Source of the DNA: Myxococcota bacterium
GTDB taxonomy: Bacteria > Myxococcota_A > UBA796 > JAJRTE01
Length of the DNA: 32,527 nucleotides
Direction: 5' to 3'
NCBI GenBank assembly: GCA_024278455.1
Contig: JAJRTE010000067.1
Location: forward strand, 1 to 32,527
A program made the position numbers and the translations under genes. The notes beneath the pieces were generated by a model that saw nothing but the letters and a program-made list of their open reading frames with translations, was not told the origin of the DNA and ran no database searches. Numbering within the stretch: position 1 is the stretch's first letter; each line of letters opens with the position of its first letter. Shown in pieces: positions 16,337 through 24,907 of this stretch.

Positions 16337-16829
16337 ATCTCCCCCTTGTGCATCGTGGCGTCTGGCCTGGCTGTCCCCTACTGTCTCTATTCAGTAGATC
16401 ACTCGCCCGTCCCATGCAAGCAGTATTCCGCTGCACGGACTCGACAGATTCACATCGCGAGACGGGTTCAGCGGTCCCGGCGACACCTGACTCGCAACCG
16501 TCGAGGCACATTGTTCGGAAAGGGAATTCGTGCAGTCTTCGCGAGGCGGAAGGTCCGGCGACCCGGGCGAGGGATGTCTGCCTCGATGGCGCGCGGGGCG
16601 GGCGAGACGATGTGTCCCCTTTCGTTGACCGCGGTTTACCCTGGTTGACCCCTGTCATCCATGGGGCCCAGACCCACGACCGTTCGTGCCCGCCCGGCAC
16701 CTCGTGACGCGCGCTTCCCCCGGCACGCCCGGACGGCGTGACGGACGGCCTGCCAGATCGAGCCGGCCCGGTCCAGCCTGGCACGCCACGTGCAATCCAC
16801 TCGCCCGTTGTTGCACAAAGGAGGTCACC
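16337..16829. other. Divergent intergenic region with a 20-bp dyad
   Basis: No gene is seen in these 493 bp. At 16378-16397 CTACTG-N8-CAGTAG is a perfect inverted repeat 42 bp upstream of the sulfotransferase ATG, suitably placed for an operator. TTGACC occurs twice, at 16625 and 16645, but without a -10 at the right distance. Confidence 0.4.
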
Positions 16830-17945
16830 ATGCGCGCGTTTCATCGCTTATCCGATATTCTTCCTCACAACTCGCTGGTCTCCCTGATCCTGTTGGCCTG
16901 GTGCGGTTTCCTGGCTGCGGGGGCTTGCGAGTGCGACCCCGGGGACTGCGGGCAGATCGTCCCTGCCGATGACCCCGAACTGCCGGCTCGAGGTTTCTAT
17001 ACCGGGACACTCCCCATCCCAGCCGACGACCAGGAACTCGCAGACGCCTACGCGCAGGCATCGACGGCCGTGGATTTCGTGCCGATTTGGGGCGAGAGTG
17101 TGGGGGCAGACGGCTTCTGGGATTTCGCCGACGCCTTGGCTGCCCCGTTCGGAAAGACCGTCATCGATGAGTACACACGCGGCAACGGCATGTTTCCGCT
17201 GATCCAATTCTCGTTCATGGACCGTGATTCCGATACGGGAGACCTGATCTTGAAGCTCCCCCCGGGTATTTCGGAGGCGACGCTCGAAGATCCCGAATGG
17301 CGGGCAGCATACAAGAACGCCGTGCTCGACGCCGTCAGGAGCGTGAAGCCACTCTACCTCTCGACGGGGAACGAGGTCAACCGCTGGTACGAGCAGAATG
17401 GTGCGGGACCCGGCGACCCGAACGGGTTCCAGCATTTCATCAGCCTTCACGGGGAAATCTACGACGAGGTCAAGGCCATTTCGCCGAAGACCAACGTGTT
17501 CTTCGTGCTCGCGCGGGAGATGGTCGGCGAACTACGGGAGGCGCGGCTGGACGTGCTGGACCAGGTCGACCCGACGAAGCTCGACCTGCTCGTGATGACG
17601 AGCTATCCCTATGCGGTCAAGCTCGACAGCGACGGGACCCCTCTCGAGGCACCCTTCAACAGCCCCGCGGACATCCCGGATGACTACTACTCGCGCGTTG
17701 CCGATGCCATCCCGGGCCTGCCCGTGGGGTTCACCGAGATCGGCTGGCCTTCCACGACATTCTACGGGGGCGAAGCTGGCCAGGCCGATTTCATCCAGGA
17801 AGCGACCGGGCGCTTGACCGCGGATCTCCCCTTGCACCTCCTCGGCTGGCCCTGGCTGCACGACCTCGACGAGAACGACGAGCTTGGACTGCGCTATCGA
17901 GACGACGGTCCGAAGGAGGCATGGGCCGTCTTTTCGACCCTGTAG
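16830..17945 (+). CDS. Exported TIM-barrel glycoside hydrolase-like protein
   Basis: A 371-residue protein whose sequence fits a clan GH-A (beta/alpha)8 barrel. The likely acid/base is Glu182 in LSTGNEVNRWY, and the likely nucleophile is Glu303 in GFTEIGWPS; the NE...TEIGWP pattern is typical of GH17, GH53 and related families. Residues 15-33 are hydrophobic and end AAGAC, so Cys33 may be a lipidation site, although Ala at -3 is unusual. Further cysteines at 35 and 40 lie just after it. Substrate is not determinable. The start is supported by AAGGAGGT before the ATG. It is followed by a 403-bp gap before the SGNH gene, so they may not share a transcript. Confidence 0.8.
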   Translation: MRAFHRLSDILPHNSLVSLILLAWCGFLAAGACECDPGDCGQIVPADDPELPARGFYTGTLPIPADDQELADAYAQASTAVDFVPIWGESVGADGFWDFADALAAPFGKTVIDEYTRGNGMFPLIQFSFMDRDSDTGDLILKLPPGISEATLEDPEWRAAYKNAVLDAVRSVKPLYLSTGNEVNRWYEQNGAGPGDPNGFQHFISLHGEIYDEVKAISPKTNVFFVLAREMVGELREARLDVLDQVDPTKLDLLVMTSYPYAVKLDSDGTPLEAPFNSPADIPDDYYSRVADAIPGLPVGFTEIGWPSTTFYGGEAGQADFIQEATGRLTADLPLHLLGWPWLHDLDENDELGLRYRDDGPKEAWAVFSTL

Positions 17946-18348
17946 AACGCGTCCCACTCCGAAGCGGGGGCGTGTCCCAGCAGCCAACCGCACGAGTCTC
18001 AACCGACAGAATCGTCGTCGACGCAACCCGGTGCGCCGGGACGCCAAGGCCGTGCAGTGGTGCCGCGTTGGTGCGGCCAGAACAGCAGATTGTCACCCGA
18101 TTAGGCACTATCCGGGGTGCAGGAGCTTGACGGCCGCGCGCTCGAGATGTAGCAAAGAAAGAGGCGCTCGGAAACATGCTTGCTCACGGCACACCGTCAC
18201 CGGGACCGCCATGAGACCGAGGATACCATTCAGCGTGGGCGCTGTTGTGGAGAGGAGGGGAGGCGAGCCGGCTTGCGCATCCGAAGACCCGCGGGGCGCG
18301 TGGTGAGATGGACGCGCGCGGGACCCGGACCGGTCCGCCATTCGAGCG
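17946..18348 (+). other. Intergenic region with a possible coupled mini-ORF
   Basis: I find no convincing gene in these 403 bp. TTGACG at 18127 is followed 17 bp later by TAGCAA, a poor -10. A 14-codon frame (18308-18352) ends in TGA overlapping the ATG of the SGNH gene (ATGA). It may be a translational-coupling leader or chance. Confidence 0.3.
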
Positions 18349-19689
18349 ATGAGAGTACCCAGGCGCACAGCCAAGTCGATTCTTTTCACTCTCACGCCTG
18401 CATTCGCGCTGGGTGCCGGGGCCACGCTCGTCCTGTCCCTTCTCGAGCACCGGGGCCTCATTCATACCGCCCGCCCGGATGACATCCTCTCGTTTCCTCC
18501 CCCGGATTTCGTCACGCGACAACAGGCCGACGGGGAGGATTTCTGGGAGATTCGATACGCGCGGCCGGGCGACCCAATGGCCGTGCAGCAGCGGTTCCCA
18601 GCGCACAAGGCAGACAACACCATTCGAATCGTTCTGACCGGAGGGTCTTTCGCGATGGGAGACCCGTATGTCGACCCGGCAAGACCGTCACCAGGTTTCG
18701 GCGGCATTGCCGACTGGGTCCGGGCGGAACTCTCGGCACGACTCCGGCCGATTCACGTCGAAGTGATCAATGCCTCGCTCGGCGGCACCAACTCGACAGG
18801 AGTCCGGGAGATCGTCGAACAGCTTGGCGTCACCGATCCTGATATCGTAGTGGTGATCACCGGGAACAACGATGGACACGTTTTCCCCACCCCCTGGAAC
18901 AGGTGGCTCAACCACTGGATCGTCTATCGCGCGCTCAAGAAGGCACTGCTGCCCCCACCACCGTCCCGGCCGCGTTTCGCTCCCCAGGACGCCGACGTGG
19001 AGGCGATTCGCGCCAACTTCCGGGCCAACATCAGGCGCATCATCGAGGTGGCGGAGGAACGCGGCTTCCACCTGATTCTTGGCACGTTGCCCATCAACTA
19101 CCGGTACGAGGTCTCCGCCGGGGTACCTTCGAGCAGCGCCGGCGCCCCGGAAGGCTCCCACGCACCTGCGACAGAGGAGTCGTGCAACCGGCTCCTTGCC
19201 ACGCCCACCCGGACCGCGGCGCCACCGGACCTCCTGCGCAAGGGGAGGTGCCTGGAAAAGCTCCGACGTTTCTCCGAAGCCCTCGAGACCTACTCCGCGT
19301 ATGTGGAATCGATGCCGCTCGGCCGCACGCGCCCCTCGCTCAACGAAATCGTGCGGGCACTGGCCCGGACGAGCCACGTTCCCTTGCTGGACATGGAACG
19401 AATCGCCAACGAGCAGTCAGCGACCGGAATCGCGGAACGGGAGTTGTTCTTCGACAACTGCCACCTCCTCTGGCGCGGGTACGCGATGATGGCTCGATCC
19501 GCGGTGGACCTCATGCTCGACAAGGGCTTGCTCGACAAGGCGAAGAAGCAGCCGGGCCCCAGGCCCACCGTCGGCGAAATGGTGCAGGCCAACCGATGGC
19601 AGGCGCTGTACACTTTTCGACCGCAGCCGATCCCCTACACCGGGCCCGGCCCTGTGCTGGAGCAGGGCCCGGCAGAGGCTTCCCGCTGA
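18349..19689 (+). CDS. SGNH/GDSL-like hydrolase, membrane-anchored
   Basis: A 446-residue protein with an N-terminal membrane anchor or signal (about 10-32) and an SGNH hydrolase domain. Block I is LTGGSFAMG with Ser100, block II NASLGGTNS (Gly145/146), block III ITGNNDG (Asn173/174) and block V DNCH with Asp369 and His372, so all four catalytic blocks are present. An insertion at about 270-320 has a short helical, TPR-like repeat. Membrane-tethered SGNH proteins of this type often add or remove acetyl groups on extracellular polysaccharides; that role here is inference. The start ATG has only a weak ribosome binding site and overlaps the stop of a 14-codon leader. The beta-propeller lipoprotein follows 258 bp later. 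Confidence 0.83.
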   Translation: MRVPRRTAKSILFTLTPAFALGAGATLVLSLLEHRGLIHTARPDDILSFPPPDFVTRQQADGEDFWEIRYARPGDPMAVQQRFPAHKADNTIRIVLTGGSFAMGDPYVDPARPSPGFGGIADWVRAELSARLRPIHVEVINASLGGTNSTGVREIVEQLGVTDPDIVVVITGNNDGHVFPTPWNRWLNHWIVYRALKKALLPPPPSRPRFAPQDADVEAIRANFRANIRRIIEVAEERGFHLILGTLPINYRYEVSAGVPSSSAGAPEGSHAPATEESCNRLLATPTRTAAPPDLLRKGRCLEKLRRFSEALETYSAYVESMPLGRTRPSLNEIVRALARTSHVPLLDMERIANEQSATGIAERELFFDNCHLLWRGYAMMARSAVDLMLDKGLLDKAKKQPGPRPTVGEMVQANRWQALYTFRPQPIPYTGPGPVLEQGPAEASR

Positions 19690-19947
19690 AGTTGGAATGG
19701 CAAAACATCGCACAGACGGCTCCGTCCGATCCCCCCTGTACTCGACGCCACGCTCGAGATACAATCTCCGTGGACGCCGGCACAGGCCCACGCGCGTGGG
19801 TACGCCGGTGATGATGGCGGTCCGAACGGTGCGCTGCTGCACGGGGTCGGCGGCACGCTGGAGCGGCCTCGACCGGGCACAGACGCCCGCAATGCTCATT
19901 CGCCTCGCGACCCGTTGGCACCGAGCACGGGGCACAGGGGGAAGAAC

Positions 19948-20937
19948 ATGTCTCGAATACGCATGCCTGGATCACGACGTCACCTGGCCACACGCGCGAT
20001 CGCGGTGTCGGCCTTCGTGCTCATCCTGGCCGGCTGCTCCAGGCCGACCCACCCCGCTTCATCCACGCCCGCGCCGAAGAACAGCCCAACCCCATCGAGC
20101 GACGCGGCCAGCGAAGACAGCGCCCCGACCGGGACGACGATACGGAGAATCTGGTCCCTCGAGGGGTTCAAGGCGCCGGAGTCGGTGCTGTTCGATGCGG
20201 ACCGGGACGTGCTCTACGTGTCGAACATCAACGGAACGCCGACCACTCGGAACGGGCTCGGGTTTCTATCGCGGGTCTCCCTCGACGGCAAGATCCTCGA
20301 CCTCGAGTGGGTGACAGGCCTGAACGCACCCAAGGGTATGGCTCGAGTCGGCAACCGGCTCTTCGTCGCCGATATCGACGTCCTGGTAGAGGTCGACATC
20401 GACAGGGGCGTCGTGTCGAAGCGCCACAACGCTGCCGGCGCCCGTTTCCTCAACGACACGACAGCGGACTCGAACGGTATCGTCTACGTCTCCGACATGC
20501 TCGGCGACGCCATCTACCGCCTCGAGGACGAAAAACTCACCCTGTGGCTCCAGGACAAGAGCCTGGAATCCCCGAATGGACTCCTGGCCGAGGAGGATCG
20601 CCTGGTCGTCGCCTGCTGGGGGGCGATGACCCACGGGTGGACGACCGAGGTTCCCGGGCACCTGAAAGTCGTGTCGTTCCAGGACAAACAGATCGCTACC
20701 ATGGGTTCCGGCGCGGTCGTGGGCAACCTGGACGGCCTCGAGCCGGACGGAAACGGGAACTACCTGGCCACCGACTTCACCCTCGGGCGGCTCTTCCGGA
20801 TCCACCCGGACGGGACGTTCGAAACCCTGCTGAGACTCCGGCCGGGAAGCGCCGACATCGAACGCATTGCGGCCCGCAAGTGGCTCCTGATTCCCCTTAT
20901 GAACGACGGCCGCGTCGACGCCTACCAGTTGCCCTGA
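19948..20937 (+). CDS. Beta-propeller (SMP-30/gluconolactonase-like) lipoprotein
   Basis: A 329-residue lipoprotein with lipobox LAGC (Cys30), a Ser/Pro/Thr-rich linker to about 62, and a six-bladed beta-propeller. Repeated blade motifs include VLYVSNING, RLFVADIDVLVEVD, IVYVSDMLGDAIYRL and NYLATDFTLGRLFRI, typical of SMP-30/gluconolactonase/YncE-like folds. No lactonase active site can be assigned with certainty. It probably binds a ligand or hydrolyses a small lactone in the periplasm. The start is backed by AGGGGGAAG. TACAAT at 19760-19765 could be its -10 but no -35 is clear. The last 16 bp overlap the 3' end of the convergent S46 peptidase gene. Confidence 0.8.
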   Translation: MSRIRMPGSRRHLATRAIAVSAFVLILAGCSRPTHPASSTPAPKNSPTPSSDAASEDSAPTGTTIRRIWSLEGFKAPESVLFDADRDVLYVSNINGTPTTRNGLGFLSRVSLDGKILDLEWVTGLNAPKGMARVGNRLFVADIDVLVEVDIDRGVVSKRHNAAGARFLNDTTADSNGIVYVSDMLGDAIYRLEDEKLTLWLQDKSLESPNGLLAEEDRLVVACWGAMTHGWTTEVPGHLKVVSFQDKQIATMGSGAVVGNLDGLEPDGNGNYLATDFTLGRLFRIHPDGTFETLLRLRPGSADIERIAARKWLLIPLMNDGRVDAYQLP

Positions 20938-23213
20938 CGGGCGGTCCCTTCCAGGACGGACCCCGGCGACATACCCAGTTCCGAAAGGATCGCACGGGCA
21001 TGCACCACTTCGTCGAGGTACCAGAGGATCGCACGCACGTCGACCATGATGTTGCGTGACAGCACCGGGTCGTACCCGTAGTCGCCCACGATGTTTTCGT
21101 ACACGCGATCGAAGTTCAGGCCGACCAGGCGACCCTGACCGTCCAGCGCCGGACTTCCCGAGTTGCCCCCTGTCGTGTCGCAGTTCGACAGGAAACACAA
21201 CGGCACGCCAGCGGCGGTATCCGTCCGGTACCTGCTCGAGACGCGAGCCGCCGCGGCGAGCACGTCGTCTGGCGCATCGAACGGCGCCTTCCCCGTGTGC
21301 TTGGCCACCAATCCCTGGAGGCTCGTGAACGGTGTGTACCAGACACCATCTCGAGGGGCATAGCCGGCGACGGTCCCGAAGGTGACCCTGGGGGTCCCAT
21401 TGGCGTCCGGGTAGAATCGCTCGCCCCGCATGGCGATCAGCGACTCGATGTAGGGAGGGCGCAGTCGGGACAGGGCACCGATCCGTGCCTTACGGGCTTC
21501 CCGGGAGGCCTCGATCGCCGGCGTCATGGCCAGAACCAGGCGGATGAAGGCGTCATCACTCGAACGGAGCAGATCGATGGATTCGTGGAACCGCGCGATG
21601 CGCTGCTCGAGGTCGAACAGGGTCGTGTGCGCGTACAGGTCGTCCAGGTATCGCTCGATGGCGGCCGCGGAGTAGTCGCCGTGGAGCGCCTCGTCGAGCT
21701 GAGGGATGTGCTCCGCCGAGGGAAGTTCGCCCAGCCTGGCGAGGAACATCGCCAGGACACGCCGGTCCGCTTCCGGGTGGATGCTGCCCTGCACCGCCTT
21801 CAGGTCGGCCTCGATCCGGTCCCGGTCCCGCTCCTGGTAGCCCGGTTCCCGGTCGGCGTCGGGCAAGGCCTGTTCTCGAGCCCACTTGGTGATCGTCCAG
21901 GCGGCACGCAACCCGTGCGACCCCCAGAGGGCGTACCCCAGGAGAAGGTCGCGGTCCCGGCCGGCTCGAGACGAAATCACGAATGCGATCAGCTCGTCGA
22001 GTGTGCGTCCATACTGCGCTTGTCGATCCGGCGTCTCCGCGACCCACGAACGCCATGCCGCCTCTTCCCGCCTCTTTCTCTCCAGCACGCCCGATCGGGC
22101 CAGCCCGGCGATAGTGCCGCGCGCATTGGTCAAGGCGTTGTTCAGCGACTTCACGGTGGCAGCGGTGGCCAGGCAGCTCTCCGGGACATCCGTGCAGGTC
22201 TGCCGGAGGATGCCTATCCACTCCTCGAACAGCCGGGCACGCACCGGGTAGTACCAGTTCAGCCCGTCCTCGACCTCGGCCGACGTGAGGTAGCGCCGGG
22301 TTCGGCCGGGGGTTCCCGCGACCATGACCAGTTGTCCGGGCCGGACGCCATCCATGGAGATGGTCAAGGAGACCGGTGGGTGGTAAGGGACGTTGTCCGG
22401 GCTGTAGGCGGCCGGGGTCCCGTCCGGAGCCGCGTAGGCCCGTACCAGGGCGAAGTCGGTGCCGTGGCGAGGCCAGTGCCAGTTGTCTGTTTCACCACCG
22501 AAATCGGCCAACCCCGCAGGTGGGGCCACCACGAGCCGCACGTCGGTCAGCTCCGTGGTCTCGAGCAGCACGTAGGAAAGGCCGTCGTTGTAGGCGTAGA
22601 CGGAGCACCGGCTATGCGGTGCCGCTTCGCACTCCGCCACGATGGCCTTCTCCGCCTTCTCGATCAAGAGGGTTCGTTCCAGGTCGGATACCCCGGCAGG
22701 GACCGCATCGAGCACGCGCTGCGTGACGTCCGTGTGCCTGCGGAAAACATGCGCCCGGATACCCTTGCCGTCCAGTTCCTCGCTGCGATCACCGGCGGCG
22801 AAGCCGTTGCGTATCAGGTCGTTCCCAGGGCTCGAGTTGCGCTGGAGCGCAGTGTAGACACAGTGGTGGTTGGTGAGCATGAGTCCGTCCGGAGAGACTA
22901 AAGATGCCGAGCACCCTTCGAGGCCGGCAACGGCTTGCAACAGTCCTCCTTCGCCGGGCGTCCAGAGGTCGGCAAGAGCGACCTGGAGGCCTCGAGCACG
23001 CAACGCGTCCTCATCGAGGCCGGCGAGCGACGTCCATGGCCACATGCCCTCACCACTGGGAGGCAGAGGCTGTTGTTGCGGCAGACACCGTGTCACGGCG
23101 GACGGCGGCAACGCGCCGGCCATCCCCGTCTCTCCACCCGTGCCGTGCAGGCAGGACAGGCCGAATAGCGCCACGCAACACGCGGCAACCATGGATCTGA
23201 ACTCGTGGATCAT
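20922..23213 (-). CDS. S46 family dipeptidyl-peptidase, DPP11-like
   Basis: A 763-residue exported serine exopeptidase releasing dipeptides from peptide N-termini. The triad elements are present: TNHHC with His116/117, GGETDNWHWPRH with Asp243, and GGNSGSP with Ser685. A helical regulatory domain lies between them. Residue 703, 18 after the serine (in LNFDRVYEN), is Arg. In characterised S46 enzymes Arg at this place gives preference for Asp/Glu (DPP11), while Gly gives hydrophobic preference (DPP7). A hydrophobic N-terminus (8-20) ends near Cys21, suggesting export. ATG at 23213 overlaps the TGA of the hepT remnant (ATGA); AGGAA lies about 10 nt upstream. Confidence 0.92.
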   Translation of the reverse strand: MIHEFRSMVAACCVALFGLSCLHGTGGETGMAGALPPSAVTRCLPQQQPLPPSGEGMWPWTSLAGLDEDALRARGLQVALADLWTPGEGGLLQAVAGLEGCSASLVSPDGLMLTNHHCVYTALQRNSSPGNDLIRNGFAAGDRSEELDGKGIRAHVFRRHTDVTQRVLDAVPAGVSDLERTLLIEKAEKAIVAECEAAPHSRCSVYAYNDGLSYVLLETTELTDVRLVVAPPAGLADFGGETDNWHWPRHGTDFALVRAYAAPDGTPAAYSPDNVPYHPPVSLTISMDGVRPGQLVMVAGTPGRTRRYLTSAEVEDGLNWYYPVRARLFEEWIGILRQTCTDVPESCLATAATVKSLNNALTNARGTIAGLARSGVLERKRREEAAWRSWVAETPDRQAQYGRTLDELIAFVISSRAGRDRDLLLGYALWGSHGLRAAWTITKWAREQALPDADREPGYQERDRDRIEADLKAVQGSIHPEADRRVLAMFLARLGELPSAEHIPQLDEALHGDYSAAAIERYLDDLYAHTTLFDLEQRIARFHESIDLLRSSDDAFIRLVLAMTPAIEASREARKARIGALSRLRPPYIESLIAMRGERFYPDANGTPRVTFGTVAGYAPRDGVWYTPFTSLQGLVAKHTGKAPFDAPDDVLAAAARVSSRYRTDTAAGVPLCFLSNCDTTGGNSGSPALDGQGRLVGLNFDRVYENIVGDYGYDPVLSRNIMVDVRAILWYLDEVVHARAILSELGMSPGSVLEGTARQGNW

Positions 23214-23582
23214 GCTCGTCGTCTTCCTGTGAATGGGTGGACGGTGGCCCGGGGCTGCTGCGGACGGCCGCACGACTCTTTTTCCAAGAGCCTCCCGCAC
23301 GCCCTTCCCAGCGGGTCCAGCTTGCTCCGCACCATGTCCCAGATGATCGGCAGGCTGACGCCGAAGTATGGGTGGACAAGGATGTTGCGAATGCCGGCAG
23401 TCTTGCGCCACTCGATTACCAGGGGCCGCCGCGCGAATCTTCTCCGGCAAATGCTCGGCCGCCTCTCCGACAACCTCGAGGTTGCGCACAACCGCATCCT
23501 GCGTCTCCTGACTTCGCTCCTCTGAGAAGACACCCGGAACCGCCCGGGATCGTTCCGCGCCGTGCATCTCTTCGATCTTCAT
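23210..23582 (-). pseudogene. hepT: Frameshifted hepT-like HEPN (DUF86) gene
   Basis: The first part (from ATG 23582) reads ETQDAVVRNLEVVGEAAEHLPEKIR, a strong DUF86/HepT match. It then leaves frame near 23416. In the next frame the domain continues as WRKTAGIRNILVHPYFG and IIWDMVRSKLDPL. Removing one A at 23416/23417 would restore APGIEWRKTAGIRN and give 123 residues, near the family length. The HEPN RNase motif (RNILVH) is intact. The N-terminus is short, lacking about 15 residues; a TTG at 23636 might extend it. No MntA nucleotidyltransferase partner lies beside it. The stop overlaps the S46 start. It is either a decaying toxin gene or an assembly error of one base. Confidence 0.75.
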
Positions 23583-23693
23583 TCCCGAATCTCCCAGAAA
23601 TGATCCGCGGCGACCAGGCTTGTGGGCAACGCGCAATCGCCCCGGCTATTGGAGCCATGCCCAGTTCACAGCATGCCTATCCGGTTGCGGATG

Positions 23694-24413
23694 CTAGCGC
23701 CTGGCACCTTCTCGAGCTGCCCGGTCGATCATCCAGACCAGGGTGCCGTCGGTGGGTTTGACCAAGGCGGCAGGCAGGTGCTCGCCCGATTCGACTCGAT
23801 TCACAGCGCCGGCCACCGCCGGGCCGGAGGCCAGGAACATCACGTGCCGCGCACGGTTGAGCAGTGCCAAGGTCATCGTGACATAGCCCAGTTCCTCCTG
23901 CTCGATCGGCACGTCGGTTACGTAGACCGACGACTGGGACAACGCCGGGTGCTCGGGTAGCAGCGACGCGGTGTCGCCATCGGGCCCCATGCCCAACAGT
24001 ACGAGATCCAACCTGTCGCCATGGCCGATCGTGTCCCTGATGCGCGCCTCGTAGGCCGACGCCGCCGACGCCGGATGGGCCTCGGAGATGATGAAATGGC
24101 ATTGATGGAGCGGAACGGGCACATGGTCGAGCAACGACTCGCGCAACAGCCGGTAGCGGCTCGACGGGTGGTCATACCCTGTCCCTCGTTCATCGGTGAG
24201 GAACACGTGGACACGCGACCAGTCCACCTTGGAAGAGAGTTTTCCTGTCGCGAGAAGGCGGTAGGTGTCCTGCAAGGTGGGTATGCCGGCGAGCGCCACG
24301 AGGAAGCGGCCCCGGCCCCGGATCGCCTGATTCGCGATCGATACGAACCGTTCGGCTGCTGCACGAGCAAGTATCGACGTGTCCTGAAAGACTTCCATCT
24401 CTCCCATCATCAT
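23694..24413 (-). CDS. pgl: 6-phosphogluconolactonase-like protein
   Basis: A 239-residue cytosolic member of the glucosamine/galactosamine-6-phosphate isomerase/6PGL family. Family features are ALAG at 40-43, VFLTDERGTGYDHPSSRYRL at about 70-89 and LLGMGPDG at 139-146. Two signature positions differ: the loop normally ALAGGSTP reads ALAGIPTL, and the catalytic-site His of GMGxDGHTAS is Asp147 (GDTAS). Activity on 6-phosphogluconolactone is therefore uncertain. Three ATGs in a row begin at 24413; GGGGA lies best for the third (24407). No zwf or gnd is nearby. It follows the Hpt gene on the same strand by 98 bp, and a possible promoter lies in that gap. Confidence 0.8.
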   Translation of the reverse strand: MMMGEMEVFQDTSILARAAAERFVSIANQAIRGRGRFLVALAGIPTLQDTYRLLATGKLSSKVDWSRVHVFLTDERGTGYDHPSSRYRLLRESLLDHVPVPLHQCHFIISEAHPASAASAYEARIRDTIGHGDRLDLVLLGMGPDGDTASLLPEHPALSQSSVYVTDVPIEQEELGYVTMTLALLNRARHVMFLASGPAVAGAVNRVESGEHLPAALVKPTDGTLVWMIDRAAREGARR

Positions 24414-24461
24414 TGTTCCCCAAGCGCGTCAACCATTCATGCCAACCAGGCGATTGGCCAA

Positions 24462-24490
24462 AGCATGGCGTTCGGGACGGAGATTGTCAA
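24462..24490 (-). promoter_or_regulatory. Possible promoter of the 6PGL-like gene
   Basis: On the minus strand TTGACA (24490-24485) matches the -35 consensus exactly. It is followed after 17 bp by CATGCT (24467-24462), a three-of-six -10. Transcription would start about 40 bp upstream of the ATG. Confidence 0.3.
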
Positions 24491-24511
24491 GAGGTTTGCG
24501 GCAGGCCTTGG

Positions 24512-24907
24512 CTAGCGGGGTTCGGGAGGTGGGTCGCCGGCTGTCGAAGAGTCCTTCCCCGGACGCTGGGCGACCAGGGACTGGAGGAGGGCTTCTACCC
24601 TGCGAAAACCGTCCTCGCCAAGGTCTTCATGGCGGGCAGCCCAGTGATCGAGTTCCGCCTCGAGACTCGCCGCGGCCTCGCTGACTGCGGCGAAGCCGAA
24701 GGTAGCCCCGCTTCCCCTGAGCGCGTGGACGCGGCGGCGGAGGAGATCTCGGGCCGCGCGGTTCGCGGGATCTGACCTGGCTCTCTCGAAGCATGCAACG
24801 ATGTCGTCGATGCGGCCAGGGAGTTCACTGGCGTATCTTCGAGACAGGGCGGAGAGCCTGGCTTCAACCGTCGGATTCCGGGCCGTGGTCGGTCGGATTC
24901 CAGGCAT
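24512..24907 (-). CDS. Hpt (histidine phosphotransfer) domain protein
   Basis: A 131-residue cytosolic protein that is nearly all an Hpt four-helix domain. The phosphorylatable His61 lies in VHALRGSGATFGF, a good match to the LAHxLKGSxxxFG consensus. The tail is Pro-rich. It would relay phosphate between a sensor kinase receiver and a response regulator. Its start overlaps the 3' end of the single-domain receiver by 44 bp, so the two are translated from one mRNA and probably work together. No histidine kinase is adjacent. Confidence 0.85.
   Translation of the reverse strand: MPGIRPTTARNPTVEARLSALSRRYASELPGRIDDIVACFERARSDPANRAARDLLRRRVHALRGSGATFGFAAVSEAAASLEAELDHWAARHEDLGEDGFRRVEALLQSLVAQRPGKDSSTAGDPPPEPR

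Noticed and set aside
17884..18306. Open frame of 140 codons in the gap before the SGNH gene
   Set aside because: It starts inside the GH-like gene, is very rich in Arg, has no ribosome binding site and no recognisable domain.
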